64,000 nucleotides of DNA from CAVRQM01 sp963756975 (lineage in GTDB: Bacteria > Pseudomonadota > Alphaproteobacteria > Acetobacterales > Acetobacteraceae), in assembly GCA_963756975.1 (NCBI GenBank), contig CAVWPS010000001.1:744001-808000 (forward strand), given 5' to 3'. Of this stretch, positions 18,501 through 27,401 are shown piece by piece; the stretch's first letter is position 1, and every line of letters begins with the position of its first letter. The translations under genes were made by a program, and so were the position numbers. The notes below the pieces were generated by a model that worked only from the letters and a program-made list of their open reading frames with translations, had not been told where the DNA came from and did not search any database.

Positions 18501-19589
18501 CTAAACCCCCGGCGCGTTGACGAGCGCCGGGCCGGCGGGCTCGAACAGATGGCACCATCGCGGGTCGAGCGTCAGGGTCACCGCCTCGCCGATCCGTTGC
18601 GGCGCGCGGCCATCGGTGCGCGCGACCAGGGTCGATCCGTTGGCGACTTCCACGTGCAAGATCGTCTCCGCTCCCAAATGCTCGGCCAGTGTCACCCGCC
18701 CCGGCACGCCGCCCGCGTCGCCGAGCGTCACGTGCTCGGGCCGGATGCCGAGGACGACCGGGCCGGGCGGCAGGCTGTCGCCGTTCAGCGGCACGCGCAT
18801 CGTCGCACCCCCGGGCAGCTCGATCCGCGCGGCGCCGCCCAGCACGGTCGCGATGCGGCCCGGCACGGTGTTCATGCGCGGCGAGCCGATGAACTGTGCC
18901 ACGAACAGGTTGCGCGGCCGCTCGTAGAGGTCGAGCGGGCTGCCGACCTGTTCGATCTTTCCGGCCTGCAGCACCACGATCTTGTCGGCCATCGTCATCG
19001 CCTCGACCTGATCGTGGGTGACGTAGATCATCGTGGCGCCGAGTTTCTGGTGCAGCTGCAACAGCTCCACCCGCGTCTGCAACCGCAACGCGGCGTCCAG
19101 GTTCGACAGCGGCTCGTCGAACAGGAAGACCTTCGGCTCCCGCACGATGGCGCGCCCGATCGCGACGCGCTGACGCTGGCCGCCGGACAGCTGCGACGGC
19201 TTGCGATCGAGATACTCGTCGAGCTGGAGCAGCCGTGCCGCTTCGGCGACGCGCTCGGCGATGCGGGCTTTCGGCGCGTTGGCCATCCGCAGCCCGAAGC
19301 TGATGTTCTCGCGCACCGTCATATGCGGGTAGAGCGCGTAGGACTGAAACACCATCGCGATGCCCCGGTTGGCCGGGGGCGTGCGTGTCACGTCGAGGTT
19401 GTCGATCGCGATCGCGCCGCCCGACACGTCTTCCAGCCCCGCGATCATTCGCAGCAGCGTCGATTTGCCGCAGCCGGACGGGCCGACGAACACGCAGAAC
19501 TCGCCGTGCGCGATGTCGAGATTGATGCCTTTGATGACATCGACCAAGCCGAACGATTTGCGCACGCCGCGCAGCGACACTTCGGCCAT
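18501..19589 (-). CDS. ABC transporter ATPase, MsmK/UgpC (CUT1) type
   Basis: Energises uptake by the binding protein and permeases of the same operon. 362 residues: Walker A GPSGCGKST at 36-44, Q-loop FQSYALYPHM, signature LSGGQRQRVAIGR, Walker B VFLFDEP, H-loop VTHDQVEAMT. The C-terminal regulatory MalK-like beta domain includes VVLGIRPEHVTLGD. The ATG at 19589 follows the alpha-galactosidase stop at 19591 with 1 base between. ATPases of this class often serve several CUT1 systems. Confidence 0.93.
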   Translation of the reverse strand: MAEVSLRGVRKSFGLVDVIKGINLDIAHGEFCVFVGPSGCGKSTLLRMIAGLEDVSGGAIAIDNLDVTRTPPANRGIAMVFQSYALYPHMTVRENISFGLRMANAPKARIAERVAEAARLLQLDEYLDRKPSQLSGGQRQRVAIGRAIVREPKVFLFDEPLSNLDAALRLQTRVELLQLHQKLGATMIYVTHDQVEAMTMADKIVVLQAGKIEQVGSPLDLYERPRNLFVAQFIGSPRMNTVPGRIATVLGGAARIELPGGATMRVPLNGDSLPPGPVVLGIRPEHVTLGDAGGVPGRVTLAEHLGAETILHVEVANGSTLVARTDGRAPQRIGEAVTLTLDPRWCHLFEPAGPALVNAPGV

Positions 19590-19590
19590 C

Positions 19591-21699
19591 TCAGTCCTCC
19601 CGGGTGACGTCGAGGATGATCGCCGTCTCCGGCCAGAGCGGCGGCGGGGACAGGCCGGCATGCACCAGCGTCGCCCCCGCGACGACGATCCCGCCGCCGT
19701 ACAGCGCCCGGTGCGTTCCGGACAGCGCCGCGATCGGCACCTGCGGCGGCATGATCCGCAGCCGGTAGCGCGTCTGCGGCAGCAGCCCCGGAAGGCGTAG
19801 CGGCGCCGGGTGGGGACGCATTCGGCTGACCTCCTGCGCGATCAGATACGCGGCGCGGGATCCATCGGGGGCCACGACGCCCGCGACGGTGCAGCCGTCG
19901 ATCTGATCGACCGCGACGTGCAGCCCCGAGTGCAGCAATGGCCGCAGCCGCTTGTGCAGCGCGATCCAGCCCGCGAGTTCCGTCCGCTCGTCATCGGACA
20001 ACGTCAGCGGATCGAGCTCGATCCCGAAATGGCCGAACAGTGCGACGGCCGCGCGGAACGCCAGCGTGTGACGGCGTCCGGTCTGGTGGTTGGGGCTGGC
20101 CGCGACATGGGCGCCCATCACCTCGGGCGGCAGCACCCGTGAGGCGCCGCGATGGATCCGCAGCCGCTCCAGCGCGTCGTTGCAGTCCGACGTCCAGACG
20201 CGTTGCGTGCGCGACAGGATGCCCCAATCCGCGCGCGCGCCGCCGGACGCGCAGCTCTCGATCTCGAGCGCCGGATGGTCGGCGCGCAGCCGGTCGAGTA
20301 GCGCGTAGACCGCCAGCACCTGTGCGCGGTACGCCGGCCGGTCCTGCGCGTCGCCGGCCGAGACCAGATCGCGGTTCATGTCCCATTTCAGGTAGGCGAC
20401 CGGCAGCTCCCGCAGCAGCGTGTCGAGCGCGCCGTGCACCCGGCCCCACACCTCCGCGCGGGACAGGTCGAGCACGAGCTGGTGGCGCGACAGGCGGGAG
20501 ACGCGGCCGTCGACCGCCAGCGCCGCGTCCGGGTCGTTGCGGAGTGCCAGGCTGTCCGGGTTGGCCATCTCCGGCTCCACCCATAGCCCGAACTGCATGC
20601 CGAGCGACGTCACGTGGCGGGCCAGCGGACCGAGCCCGTTCGGGTATTTCGCGCGATCGACGACCCAGTCGCCGAGCCCCTTGTGATCGCTGTCGCGGCC
20701 GGTCATCCAGCCGTCGTCGAGCACGAACCGTTCGACGCCGAGGGCCGCGGCCGCGGTCGCTTCTTCGGTCAGGCGGGCTTCGTCGTGCGCGAAATACGTG
20801 CCCTCCCACGTATTCAGGGTGACGGGGCGCGGCGTCGCCGGAAGCTGGAGCAGATGCGCGCGCGCATATGCCTGAAACGCCCGTGACAGGCCGGCCATCC
20901 CGGAGTTCGACCACGACACGTATAAAGTCGGGGTCGACAACGTCTCCTTCGGCGGCAGCGCCACCTCGCCCGGCATCAGCAGCTCGCCCGCGATCACCAT
21001 CAGCGAGCCGTCGCCGAGCCGGTCGGCGGCGATCTGATGGTTGCCGCTCCAGCCCAGATGCACGCCCCACGCCGTCCCGGTCTGTTCTGTGCAGCCGGGT
21101 GTGGTCGCGATCAGCAGCGGAAAGCGGTCGTGCGAGGTGCGCCCGCGCCGATTTTCCAGCACCAGCGAACCATCCGGCAACGCGCCACGGATCTCGGTGA
21201 ACTCGTGCGCCCAGCGCCCTCCATACGTCCGCAGCTCCGTCGCTTCCGGCCGGATGCGAATCGCGCCGGACGCGAGATGGCGGACCGTGAGCGGAACGGC
21301 GCCGCCATTGGTCAGCGACGCGCGCATCGTCACCACGTCGCCATCCGGCGGTAACGCGATATCCAGGACCAGCCGCAACCGCGCCACCTGATCGCGCGCG
21401 GTGATCTGCAACACGCCGTCGGCGAGATCGATCGCGACGTCGGTGAACGCCGCCGACCAGTGACGGCCGGCGCGGTGACAGACCAGCGCCGGCGTGCGGA
21501 ACAGGCCGGTGCCGAGGGTCGGAAAGATCGAAGCCTCGGCGATGTCGTCGTCGAGCAGGTTCTGCGCGCGCGCCCGGTCGCGCAACGGGCGCACGTCGAT
21601 GCCGGGCGGCAGGCGCGCTCCCCAATGCACGATTTCCGGCAATCCCTCCGGACGTTCGCCGAGCAGCAGCGTCGTATTCAGGCCATCGAGCCGGATCAC
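19591..21699 (-). CDS. GH36 alpha-galactosidase
   Basis: Releases terminal alpha-galactose from melibiose/raffinose-type oligosaccharides in the cytoplasm. 702 residues from a GTG at 21699 that overlaps the permease stop as GTGA. An N-terminal beta-sandwich precedes the barrel, which has VLDDGWM and the catalytic motifs YLKWDMNRD (nucleophile D440) and SDCNDALERL (acid/base D505). CASGGARAD, upstream of the acid/base, is also typical. Placement between permease and ATPase genes ties it to imported substrate. Melibiase versus raffinase preference cannot be told. Confidence 0.93.
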   Translation of the reverse strand: MIRLDGLNTTLLLGERPEGLPEIVHWGARLPPGIDVRPLRDRARAQNLLDDDIAEASIFPTLGTGLFRTPALVCHRAGRHWSAAFTDVAIDLADGVLQITARDQVARLRLVLDIALPPDGDVVTMRASLTNGGAVPLTVRHLASGAIRIRPEATELRTYGGRWAHEFTEIRGALPDGSLVLENRRGRTSHDRFPLLIATTPGCTEQTGTAWGVHLGWSGNHQIAADRLGDGSLMVIAGELLMPGEVALPPKETLSTPTLYVSWSNSGMAGLSRAFQAYARAHLLQLPATPRPVTLNTWEGTYFAHDEARLTEEATAAAALGVERFVLDDGWMTGRDSDHKGLGDWVVDRAKYPNGLGPLARHVTSLGMQFGLWVEPEMANPDSLALRNDPDAALAVDGRVSRLSRHQLVLDLSRAEVWGRVHGALDTLLRELPVAYLKWDMNRDLVSAGDAQDRPAYRAQVLAVYALLDRLRADHPALEIESCASGGARADWGILSRTQRVWTSDCNDALERLRIHRGASRVLPPEVMGAHVAASPNHQTGRRHTLAFRAAVALFGHFGIELDPLTLSDDERTELAGWIALHKRLRPLLHSGLHVAVDQIDGCTVAGVVAPDGSRAAYLIAQEVSRMRPHPAPLRLPGLLPQTRYRLRIMPPQVPIAALSGTHRALYGGGIVVAGATLVHAGLSPPPLWPETAIILDVTRED

Positions 21700-22550
21700 T
21701 CCTTCACCGCTCCCAGCGTAAGCCCGGCGATGAAATGCCGCTGCATGACGAAGAAAATGGCCACCGACGGCGCCGCCGCGATCAGCGCGCCGGCGCTCAT
21801 CAGTTGCCACGAGGCGAGCCACTGGCCCGACAGCGCCTGCAAGCCCGCCGTCACCGGCCGCGCGCTATCGGACTGCACCAGCACCAGCGCCCAGAAATAG
21901 TCGTTCCAGATGAACGTGAACTCCAGCACCGCGAGGGCGGCCAAGGCCGGCCGGACCAGCGGCAGGACGACGTGCCAGAAAATGCGCAACTCGACCACGC
22001 CCTCGATCCGCGCGGCCTCCACCAGCGCCTCCGGCAACTCGCGGATGAAGTTACGCATGAACAGCGTGCAGAAGCCGGTCTGGAACGCGATGTGGAACAG
22101 CATCAGCGCCCACACCGTGTCGTAGAGCGGGATGACGTGGACGAACAGGTCGCGCACCGGGATCATCAGCACCTGAAACGGCACGAAATTGCCGGCGATG
22201 AAGATCGCGAACAGGGCGATGTTGCCGCGAAACCTGTACCGCGCGAGGGCGAAGCCGGCCATGGTCGATATCGCGAGCGTGCCGAGCACGGCGGGCAGCG
22301 TGATGACGACGCTGTTCAGCAGGTAGCGCCCCATCGGCGACGAGGTGAACACCTCGGTGTAGTTCTTGACGATGTCGAGATGCGTGGGCCAGCCCCAGAA
22401 ATTGCCGCGGCTGAGATCGTCGAGCGAGCGGGTGGAGGTCAGCGCGATCGCGAACAGCGGCAGCAGCCAGATCAGCAGGCTGATGGGCACCACCGTCCGG
22501 TAGATCGCGCGCGCGCGCGGCGACCGCTTTCGCAGCGGCATCGGAAACAT
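21696..22550 (-). CDS. Sugar ABC transporter permease (MalG type)
   Basis: A 284-residue inner-membrane subunit with six hydrophobic segments. The EAA loop that contacts the ATPase reads EALVEAARIEGVVELRIFWH followed by VVLPLVRP. Family traits include the YxxxxFxxSPM periplasmic start and the C-terminal GLTLGAVKE (G-L-T-x-G-x-x-K). It directly follows the other permease gene and overlaps the alpha-galactosidase start. Confidence 0.92.
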   Translation of the reverse strand: MFPMPLRKRSPRARAIYRTVVPISLLIWLLPLFAIALTSTRSLDDLSRGNFWGWPTHLDIVKNYTEVFTSSPMGRYLLNSVVITLPAVLGTLAISTMAGFALARYRFRGNIALFAIFIAGNFVPFQVLMIPVRDLFVHVIPLYDTVWALMLFHIAFQTGFCTLFMRNFIRELPEALVEAARIEGVVELRIFWHVVLPLVRPALAALAVLEFTFIWNDYFWALVLVQSDSARPVTAGLQALSGQWLASWQLMSAGALIAAAPSVAIFFVMQRHFIAGLTLGAVKE

Positions 22551-23435
22551 CTAGCGCCGCTCCCGCCGCAACAGGGACACCAGGAAGAAGGCGATGTAGA
22601 TGTCCATCAGGAAGAACAGCACCGTCGCGATCGCCGCACCGTAGCCGTAGCGGAACGACGCGAACGTTTGCGAATACATGTAGTAGGCGAGCACGGACGA
22701 GCTGTCGTACGGACCGCCCTTGGTCATGATCGCGACCAGGTCGAAGCTCCGCAGCGCGCCCACCACGCACACCACGATCGCGATGAACGTCGCTGGCCGA
22801 AGTTGCGGGATGATGACGTGGCGCAGCAGCCGCGAACCGCTGGCCCCGTCGAGCCGCGCGGCCTCGACCAGTTCCGGATTGATGCCGGTCAGACCGGTGA
22901 GGTACAGGATCATGCAATACGCGGTCTGCGGCCACAGCCCGGCGGCCATGATGCCGAACGTCGCCCAATGCTCGTTGCCGAGGATGTCCACGCCGGCGAT
23001 CCCGAACGCGCCGAGGACGGCGTTCAGCAGGCCGAAATCGGCGTTGAGGAACCAGCTGAACACCAGCCCCACGACGACCTGGCTGATGACGAACGGGAAG
23101 AAGAACAGCGATTTGACCAGCCGCATCCCGAACAGCGTCTGGTTCAGGAACAGCGCCAGAGCCAGCCCGAACACCGGGGCCAGCATGAACGCGACGAGCC
23201 ACAGGACGTTGTTCCACAGCGAGGTCCAGAACACGTCGTCGTCGAGCAGTTCGGTGTAGTTGCCGAGACCGATGAAGCGCATCGGCTTGATGCCGTCCCA
23301 GTCGTGCAGGCTGATCCACAGGCTGTCCGCGATCGGCCACAGCACGAACACCGCGAACAGCACGCAGGCCGGGGCCAGCAGGATCGCCGGGGCAAGCGCC
23401 ATTTGATGACGCCGCCACCAGCTGTCCGGGATCAT
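22551..23435 (-). CDS. Sugar ABC transporter permease (MalF type)
   Basis: 294 residues from ATG 23435, six membrane segments. The EAA loop is LVEAARLDGASGSRLLRHVI followed by IPQLRP. The early PAxLLAPA..LFAVFVLWPIADSL and GLGNYTELLDD are typical. A TTG at 23456 would add seven residues and overlap the binding-protein stop, so the start is not certain. It pairs with the MalG-type gene downstream. Confidence 0.9.
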   Translation of the reverse strand: MIPDSWWRRHQMALAPAILLAPACVLFAVFVLWPIADSLWISLHDWDGIKPMRFIGLGNYTELLDDDVFWTSLWNNVLWLVAFMLAPVFGLALALFLNQTLFGMRLVKSLFFFPFVISQVVVGLVFSWFLNADFGLLNAVLGAFGIAGVDILGNEHWATFGIMAAGLWPQTAYCMILYLTGLTGINPELVEAARLDGASGSRLLRHVIIPQLRPATFIAIVVCVVGALRSFDLVAIMTKGGPYDSSSVLAYYMYSQTFASFRYGYGAAIATVLFFLMDIYIAFFLVSLLRRERR

Positions 23436-23457
23436 CCCGATCGTCGAGGCCGACAAC

Positions 23458-24693
23458 TCAGTTGCTCGCGTAGATCCGCTTGCGGGCGCGCTCGATCGTG
23501 GCCAGCACATTGTCGATGCGGTCCGGCTTGACCATGAACTCCTGGAACCCCTTCATCGCGATCGTCGCCAGATCCTCGCTCGTGTCGCGGTCGAGGAACT
23601 GGGTGAGGTGCGCGGCCCCGCCCAGCAGCGTCTGGCCGGCCTGCAGGAAGCGGTCGTCGCCGACCTTCGCCCGGTTGTTGGCCGGCAGCTGGTGCTCGGC
23701 CTCGTTGATCATGGCCTGGGTGTCGGCGCGCATCATGAACGCGAGGAATTTCAGCGCGTCGGCCTGATTCGCCGCGCCCTTGGGAATGTGGATGCTCTCG
23801 GTCGGCGCTTCCTCGCTGTCGGCCACACCCGCCGTGATGGTCGGGAACGGGATGAAGCCCATGTTCGGCGCCGCGTCGGCCGGCATGCCCTGCGTGATGA
23901 AGTTGCCGATCAGCATCATGCCCGCGCGGCCCTGATACAGCAGGCTCTGGCTTTCCTGCCACGACAGGCTGGTGTGGTTCTTGACGAAGCACTGGTGGTC
24001 GAGCAGTTGCTTCCACTGCGCGAACACGGCTTTGACCTTCGGGTCTTCCCAGCTGACCTTCCCGGCGGTGAGCTGGCTGTGGAACTCGTAGCCGTTCAGC
24101 CGCAAATCGATGTAATCGAACCAGCCGGCGGTCGGCCACAGATCCTTGCTGCCGAGGTCGATCGGCGCGATTCCGGCCGCCTTCAGCTTGTCGCAGGCGG
24201 CGATCAGATCGTCCCACGTCTTGATCGTGTCGACGCCGGCCTTCTTCAGCAGGTCGGTGCGCGCGTAGATGCCCCACTGGTAGTAGCTGTAGGGGACGCC
24301 CCACTGCTTGCCGCCGATCGTGACGGTGTCGAGCACTTTCGGCGAGAACTGCGCCTTCATCTCGGGCGTGTACAGCGCACTGACATCGGCCAGCAGACCC
24401 GGCTCGACGAACTGGCGCATCCGCTCCCCCGAATACCAAAGGGCGACGTCAGGCGGGGCCGAGGTCAGCCAGTTGCGGATCGACGCCTTGTAGCTCTCGT
24501 GGTCGTAGATGTTCATCTTGACGGTGATGCCGGGGTTCTCGGCCTGGAATGCCTTGACCACCGCCTCGAACGCGGCCTTCGGCTGCGGATCGGACGTGTC
24601 GGTGTTGAACACGATCGTGCCGGCGGTCGCGGGCGCGGCCGCGAGCAGCGTGGTGGTCGCAAGCAGCATGGCCAGACGAGTGAGACGACGCAT
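23458..24693 (-). CDS. Periplasmic sugar-binding protein of a CUT1 ABC transporter
   Basis: Captures the oligosaccharide in the periplasm. 411 residues with a Sec signal peptide (LAMLLATTTLLAAAPATAG, no lipobox cysteine), then a family 1 extracellular solute-binding fold: VVKAFQAENPGITVKMNIYD near residue 45, KQWGVPYSYYQWGIYARTDL, KTWDDLIAACDKLKAAG and AGMMLIGNF. It is the first gene of the galactoside operon. The substrate is inferred from the two galactosidase genes behind it, not from the binding protein itself. Confidence 0.92.
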   Translation of the reverse strand: MRRLTRLAMLLATTTLLAAAPATAGTIVFNTDTSDPQPKAAFEAVVKAFQAENPGITVKMNIYDHESYKASIRNWLTSAPPDVALWYSGERMRQFVEPGLLADVSALYTPEMKAQFSPKVLDTVTIGGKQWGVPYSYYQWGIYARTDLLKKAGVDTIKTWDDLIAACDKLKAAGIAPIDLGSKDLWPTAGWFDYIDLRLNGYEFHSQLTAGKVSWEDPKVKAVFAQWKQLLDHQCFVKNHTSLSWQESQSLLYQGRAGMMLIGNFITQGMPADAAPNMGFIPFPTITAGVADSEEAPTESIHIPKGAANQADALKFLAFMMRADTQAMINEAEHQLPANNRAKVGDDRFLQAGQTLLGGAAHLTQFLDRDTSEDLATIAMKGFQEFMVKPDRIDNVLATIERARKRIYASN

Positions 24694-24815
24694 GGGGGTC
24701 CTCCGGCTGTTTCTCCGCCTCGAACGGGCGGTTTTATGACTGGCGCGATCGTTTTGGCGCGGGCGACTATCACCGGTGCGGACGGCGTTGGCTAGCGCGT
24801 GTTAGGACGAACGCC

Positions 24816-25181
24816 ATGCGATCATTCGTTGCCGCGACCCTGCTATCCCTGCTCGCCGGTTGCGCGGGCGGACGCGACGCGCGCTACACCGGGCCCGGTC
24901 CCGCGTGCGGCCCCGCGAGCAGGGCGACGCTGGTCCGGCAGGGCGACCAAGTGGTCCTGACGCCGACCGACGGATCGATCACGCTGCGCGGGACGGTGAG
25001 CCCGGCCGGCGCGGTCACCGCCGCCTGGTCGGCCGCCGGAGCGAAGCAGCCGGTGAAGGCGGGCGGCAAGCCCCCGGCGACCCAGATCGCGACCGGGACG
25101 ATCGACGGATCGGGCGCGCATCTGCGGTTCGTGGCACCCGGATGCGACGTTCCGCTGGAGCTGACACGGCCTGACGGTTAG
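24816..25181 (+). CDS. Small putative lipoprotein
   Basis: 121 residues. N-terminal MRSFVAATLLSLLAGCAGG has a lipoprotein signal with lipobox LAGC (Cys16). The mature part is small, Gly/Pro/Ala-rich and beta-predicted, with two later cysteines (PACGP and PGCDVPLEL) that could form a disulfide. I do not recognise the family. It is divergent from the sugar-binding protein gene across 122 bases. Confidence 0.65.
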   Translation: MRSFVAATLLSLLAGCAGGRDARYTGPGPACGPASRATLVRQGDQVVLTPTDGSITLRGTVSPAGAVTAAWSAAGAKQPVKAGGKPPATQIATGTIDGSGAHLRFVAPGCDVPLELTRPDG

Positions 25182-25324
25182 GCTGCGTAAGCTATTGATG
25201 CGCCAATGACACACCAGCGCATGCTGCGCCGCGAAAAGTCGTCCCGAATCGGGCGGAACCATGGCGTCCGGCGGCGTTTGGCCTTAAGCGTTTCGTTATC
25301 AGCTGACCCCGTAAGAGAGCGCCC

Positions 25325-26245
25325 ATGACGATCAATCGCCGCACCCTGATCGCCGGCCTGGCCACCGGTGCCACGACGCTCGCCGCAGCCGCCGCCGTCC
25401 GCGCGGCCTCGGGGATCGGCACCACTATTCCCGCGACCCCGCTGACCGCCGTCCCGCCGCCCTCGCCGATCCAGGCGATGATCGGGCCGGACCCGACGGC
25501 GCTGCCGCAATGGCGCGCCAACGCGATCCAGCAGCCGCGCATGACCGGCCGCCCCGCGATCGTGGTCGTGATCGACGACATGGGCTGGATGCACCCGCAC
25601 ACCGAGCGCGCGATCGCCCTGCCCGGCCCGCTGACGCTGAGCTGGTTCCCGTTCGCCCACCATTTGCCGGAGCAGGTCGCGGCCGGTGCGGCGCGCGGCC
25701 ACGAGGCGACGCTGCACATGCCGATGCAGGTGCACAGCAACTCCATCCTGCAGACCGGTCCGGACCCGCTGCGGATCGACCTGCCGCCGGCGGTCAACCT
25801 CGCCCGCCTGAAGGCCGCGATGGATGCGGTGCCGCAGACGGTCGGCCTGAACAACCACATGGGCACCGTCGCCACCTGCGACCCGGCGCTGATGGACCTG
25901 GTCGCGGCCGAGACCCGCGCGCGCGGCATGCTGTTCCTCGACAGCATCGTTATCGGCCGCAGCGTTGCCTTGTCCCGCGCACAGGCGGCGGGCGTGCCGT
26001 CCGCCGGGCGCGACTTCTTCATCGACTGGGCGATGCACCCGGACATCATCGCCAAGGCGCTGTCCGACATCGAGGAAGCCGCCCGCAAACACGGCCACAC
26101 CATCGCGATCGGCCACCCGCGCGGCCTGACGCTCGATGCGCTGGAGGCTTGGCTGCCGACGCTCGCGAAGAAGGGTTTCGATCTTTGGCCGCTGTCGACG
26201 GCCGTGGCGCTTCGCAATGGCGTCGATATGAGCAAGGTCGGCTGA
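25325..26245 (+). CDS. Divergent polysaccharide deacetylase, YibQ family
   Basis: A 306-residue NodB-fold relative (DUF610/YibQ), commonly next to cell-envelope genes. A Tat-like or Sec N-terminus (NRRTLIAGLATG) precedes the domain. Signatures in order: VVVIDDMGWMHPHT near residue 80, LTLSWFPFA, GHEATLHMPMQ, VGLNNHMGTVATCD, MLFLDS and TIAIGHPRGLTLDAL. The metal-binding residues only partly match true deacetylases, as is usual in this family. It is convergent with the aldo-keto reductase gene, with a REP-like palindrome between them. Confidence 0.88.
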   Translation: MTINRRTLIAGLATGATTLAAAAAVRAASGIGTTIPATPLTAVPPPSPIQAMIGPDPTALPQWRANAIQQPRMTGRPAIVVVIDDMGWMHPHTERAIALPGPLTLSWFPFAHHLPEQVAAGAARGHEATLHMPMQVHSNSILQTGPDPLRIDLPPAVNLARLKAAMDAVPQTVGLNNHMGTVATCDPALMDLVAAETRARGMLFLDSIVIGRSVALSRAQAAGVPSAGRDFFIDWAMHPDIIAKALSDIEEAARKHGHTIAIGHPRGLTLDALEAWLPTLAKKGFDLWPLSTAVALRNGVDMSKVG

Positions 26246-26266
26246 TTTAGGCGGCCCGATCGCGAG

Positions 26267-26326
26267 AGACCCTCACCCCGGCCCTCTCCCAAAGCGGGAG
26301 AGGGAGAAGGGCTGGGGTGAGGGTCT
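26267..26326. repeat. REP-like palindrome, probable bidirectional terminator
   Basis: Outer arms AGACCCTCACCCC (26267-26279) and GGGGTGAGGGTCT (26314-26326) are perfect complements. Inside lie CCCTCTCCC and GGGAGAGGG. The same CCCTCACCC...CCCTCTCCC layout recurs at 46244-46334, so it is one family of dispersed palindromes. It fills the gap between two convergent genes. Confidence 0.85.
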
Positions 26327-26334
26327 AAAGCTCG

Positions 26335-27378
26335 CTACCCCGCCTTAGCCGTCATCGACCCGCGCCACAGATCGATCCCGCCCTCATCGGCATGGCGGTC
26401 GATCTCGGCCAGCTCGGCCGCGCTGAACGACAGCTTCTTCGCCGCGTCGAACGAATCGTCGAACTGCTCGACCGTCCGTGCGCCGATCAGCGCCGACGTG
26501 ACCCGCTCGTCCCGCAGCACCCACGCGATCGCCATCTGCGCCAGCGTCTGCCCGCGCGCCTTGGCGATGTCGTTCAGCGCGCGAATGCGGCCGATGTTCT
26601 CGCCGCTCAGCATCGCCTGCTGGAACGACGTCCCCTTCGCGGCCCGTGCCCCGGCCGGCACGCCGTCGAGGTATTTCGACGTCAGCAGCCCCTGGGCCAG
26701 CGGCGAGAACGCGATGCAGCCGACGCCGAGGTCGCCCAGCGTCTCCAGCAGCCCGTGCTCGATCGTGCGGTTCAGCATCGAGTAGTTCGGCTGATGGATC
26801 AGCAGCGGCACGCCCATGTCGCGCAGGATCGCGTGCGCCCGCCGCGTCTCGTCCGGGCTGTAGGAGCTGATGCCGACATACAGCGCCTTGCCGACGCGCA
26901 CGGCCTGCGCGAGGGCACCCATCGTCTCCTCCAGCGGCGTCTTCGGGTCGACGCGGTGGCTGTAGAAGATGTCGACGTAATCGAGGCCCATCCGCTTCAG
27001 GCTCTGATCGAGGCTGGCCGTCAGGTACTTTCGCGAGCCATGGTTGCCGTAGGGGCCGGGCCACATGTCGTAGCCGGCCTTGGTCGAGATCACCATCTCG
27101 TCGCGGTACGGATGCAGGTCGAGCGCGTAGATGCGCCCGAACGTCTCCTCGGCCGAGCCGTACGGCGGGCCGTAATTGTTGGCCAGGTCGTAGTGCGTCA
27201 TGCCGCGATCGAACGCGCGGCGCAGCACGGCACGGCCGGTTTCGAACACGTCGGCACCGCCGAAATTGTGCCAGAGGCCGAGCGAGATCGCCGGCAGGTC
27301 GAGCCCGCTATTGCCGGAGCGTCGGAATGTCGCGTGCTCGTAGCGGTTGGCGGCGGCGGAATACGGCGGTGGACGCAT
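26335..27378 (-). CDS. Aldo-keto reductase, YghZ-like (L-glyceraldehyde 3-phosphate reductase type)
   Basis: 347 residues. NAD(P)H-dependent aldehyde reductase of the AKR14 type. The catalytic tetrad is recognisable: Asp and Tyr in HYDLANNYGPPYGSAEETFG, Lys in VISTKAGYD, and His in YVDIFYSHRVD. Closely resembles E. coli YghZ in its N-terminus RRSGNSGLDLPAISLGLWHN. The likely substrate is L-glyceraldehyde 3-phosphate or methylglyoxal, by family. Single gene; 23 bases separate it from serA upstream, so they may be cotranscribed. Confidence 0.88.
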   Translation of the reverse strand: MRPPPYSAAANRYEHATFRRSGNSGLDLPAISLGLWHNFGGADVFETGRAVLRRAFDRGMTHYDLANNYGPPYGSAEETFGRIYALDLHPYRDEMVISTKAGYDMWPGPYGNHGSRKYLTASLDQSLKRMGLDYVDIFYSHRVDPKTPLEETMGALAQAVRVGKALYVGISSYSPDETRRAHAILRDMGVPLLIHQPNYSMLNRTIEHGLLETLGDLGVGCIAFSPLAQGLLTSKYLDGVPAGARAAKGTSFQQAMLSGENIGRIRALNDIAKARGQTLAQMAIAWVLRDERVTSALIGARTVEQFDDSFDAAKKLSFSAAELAEIDRHADEGGIDLWRGSMTAKAG

Positions 27379-27401
27379 GGAACGCTCCTGTTCTGGGTTG
27401 G

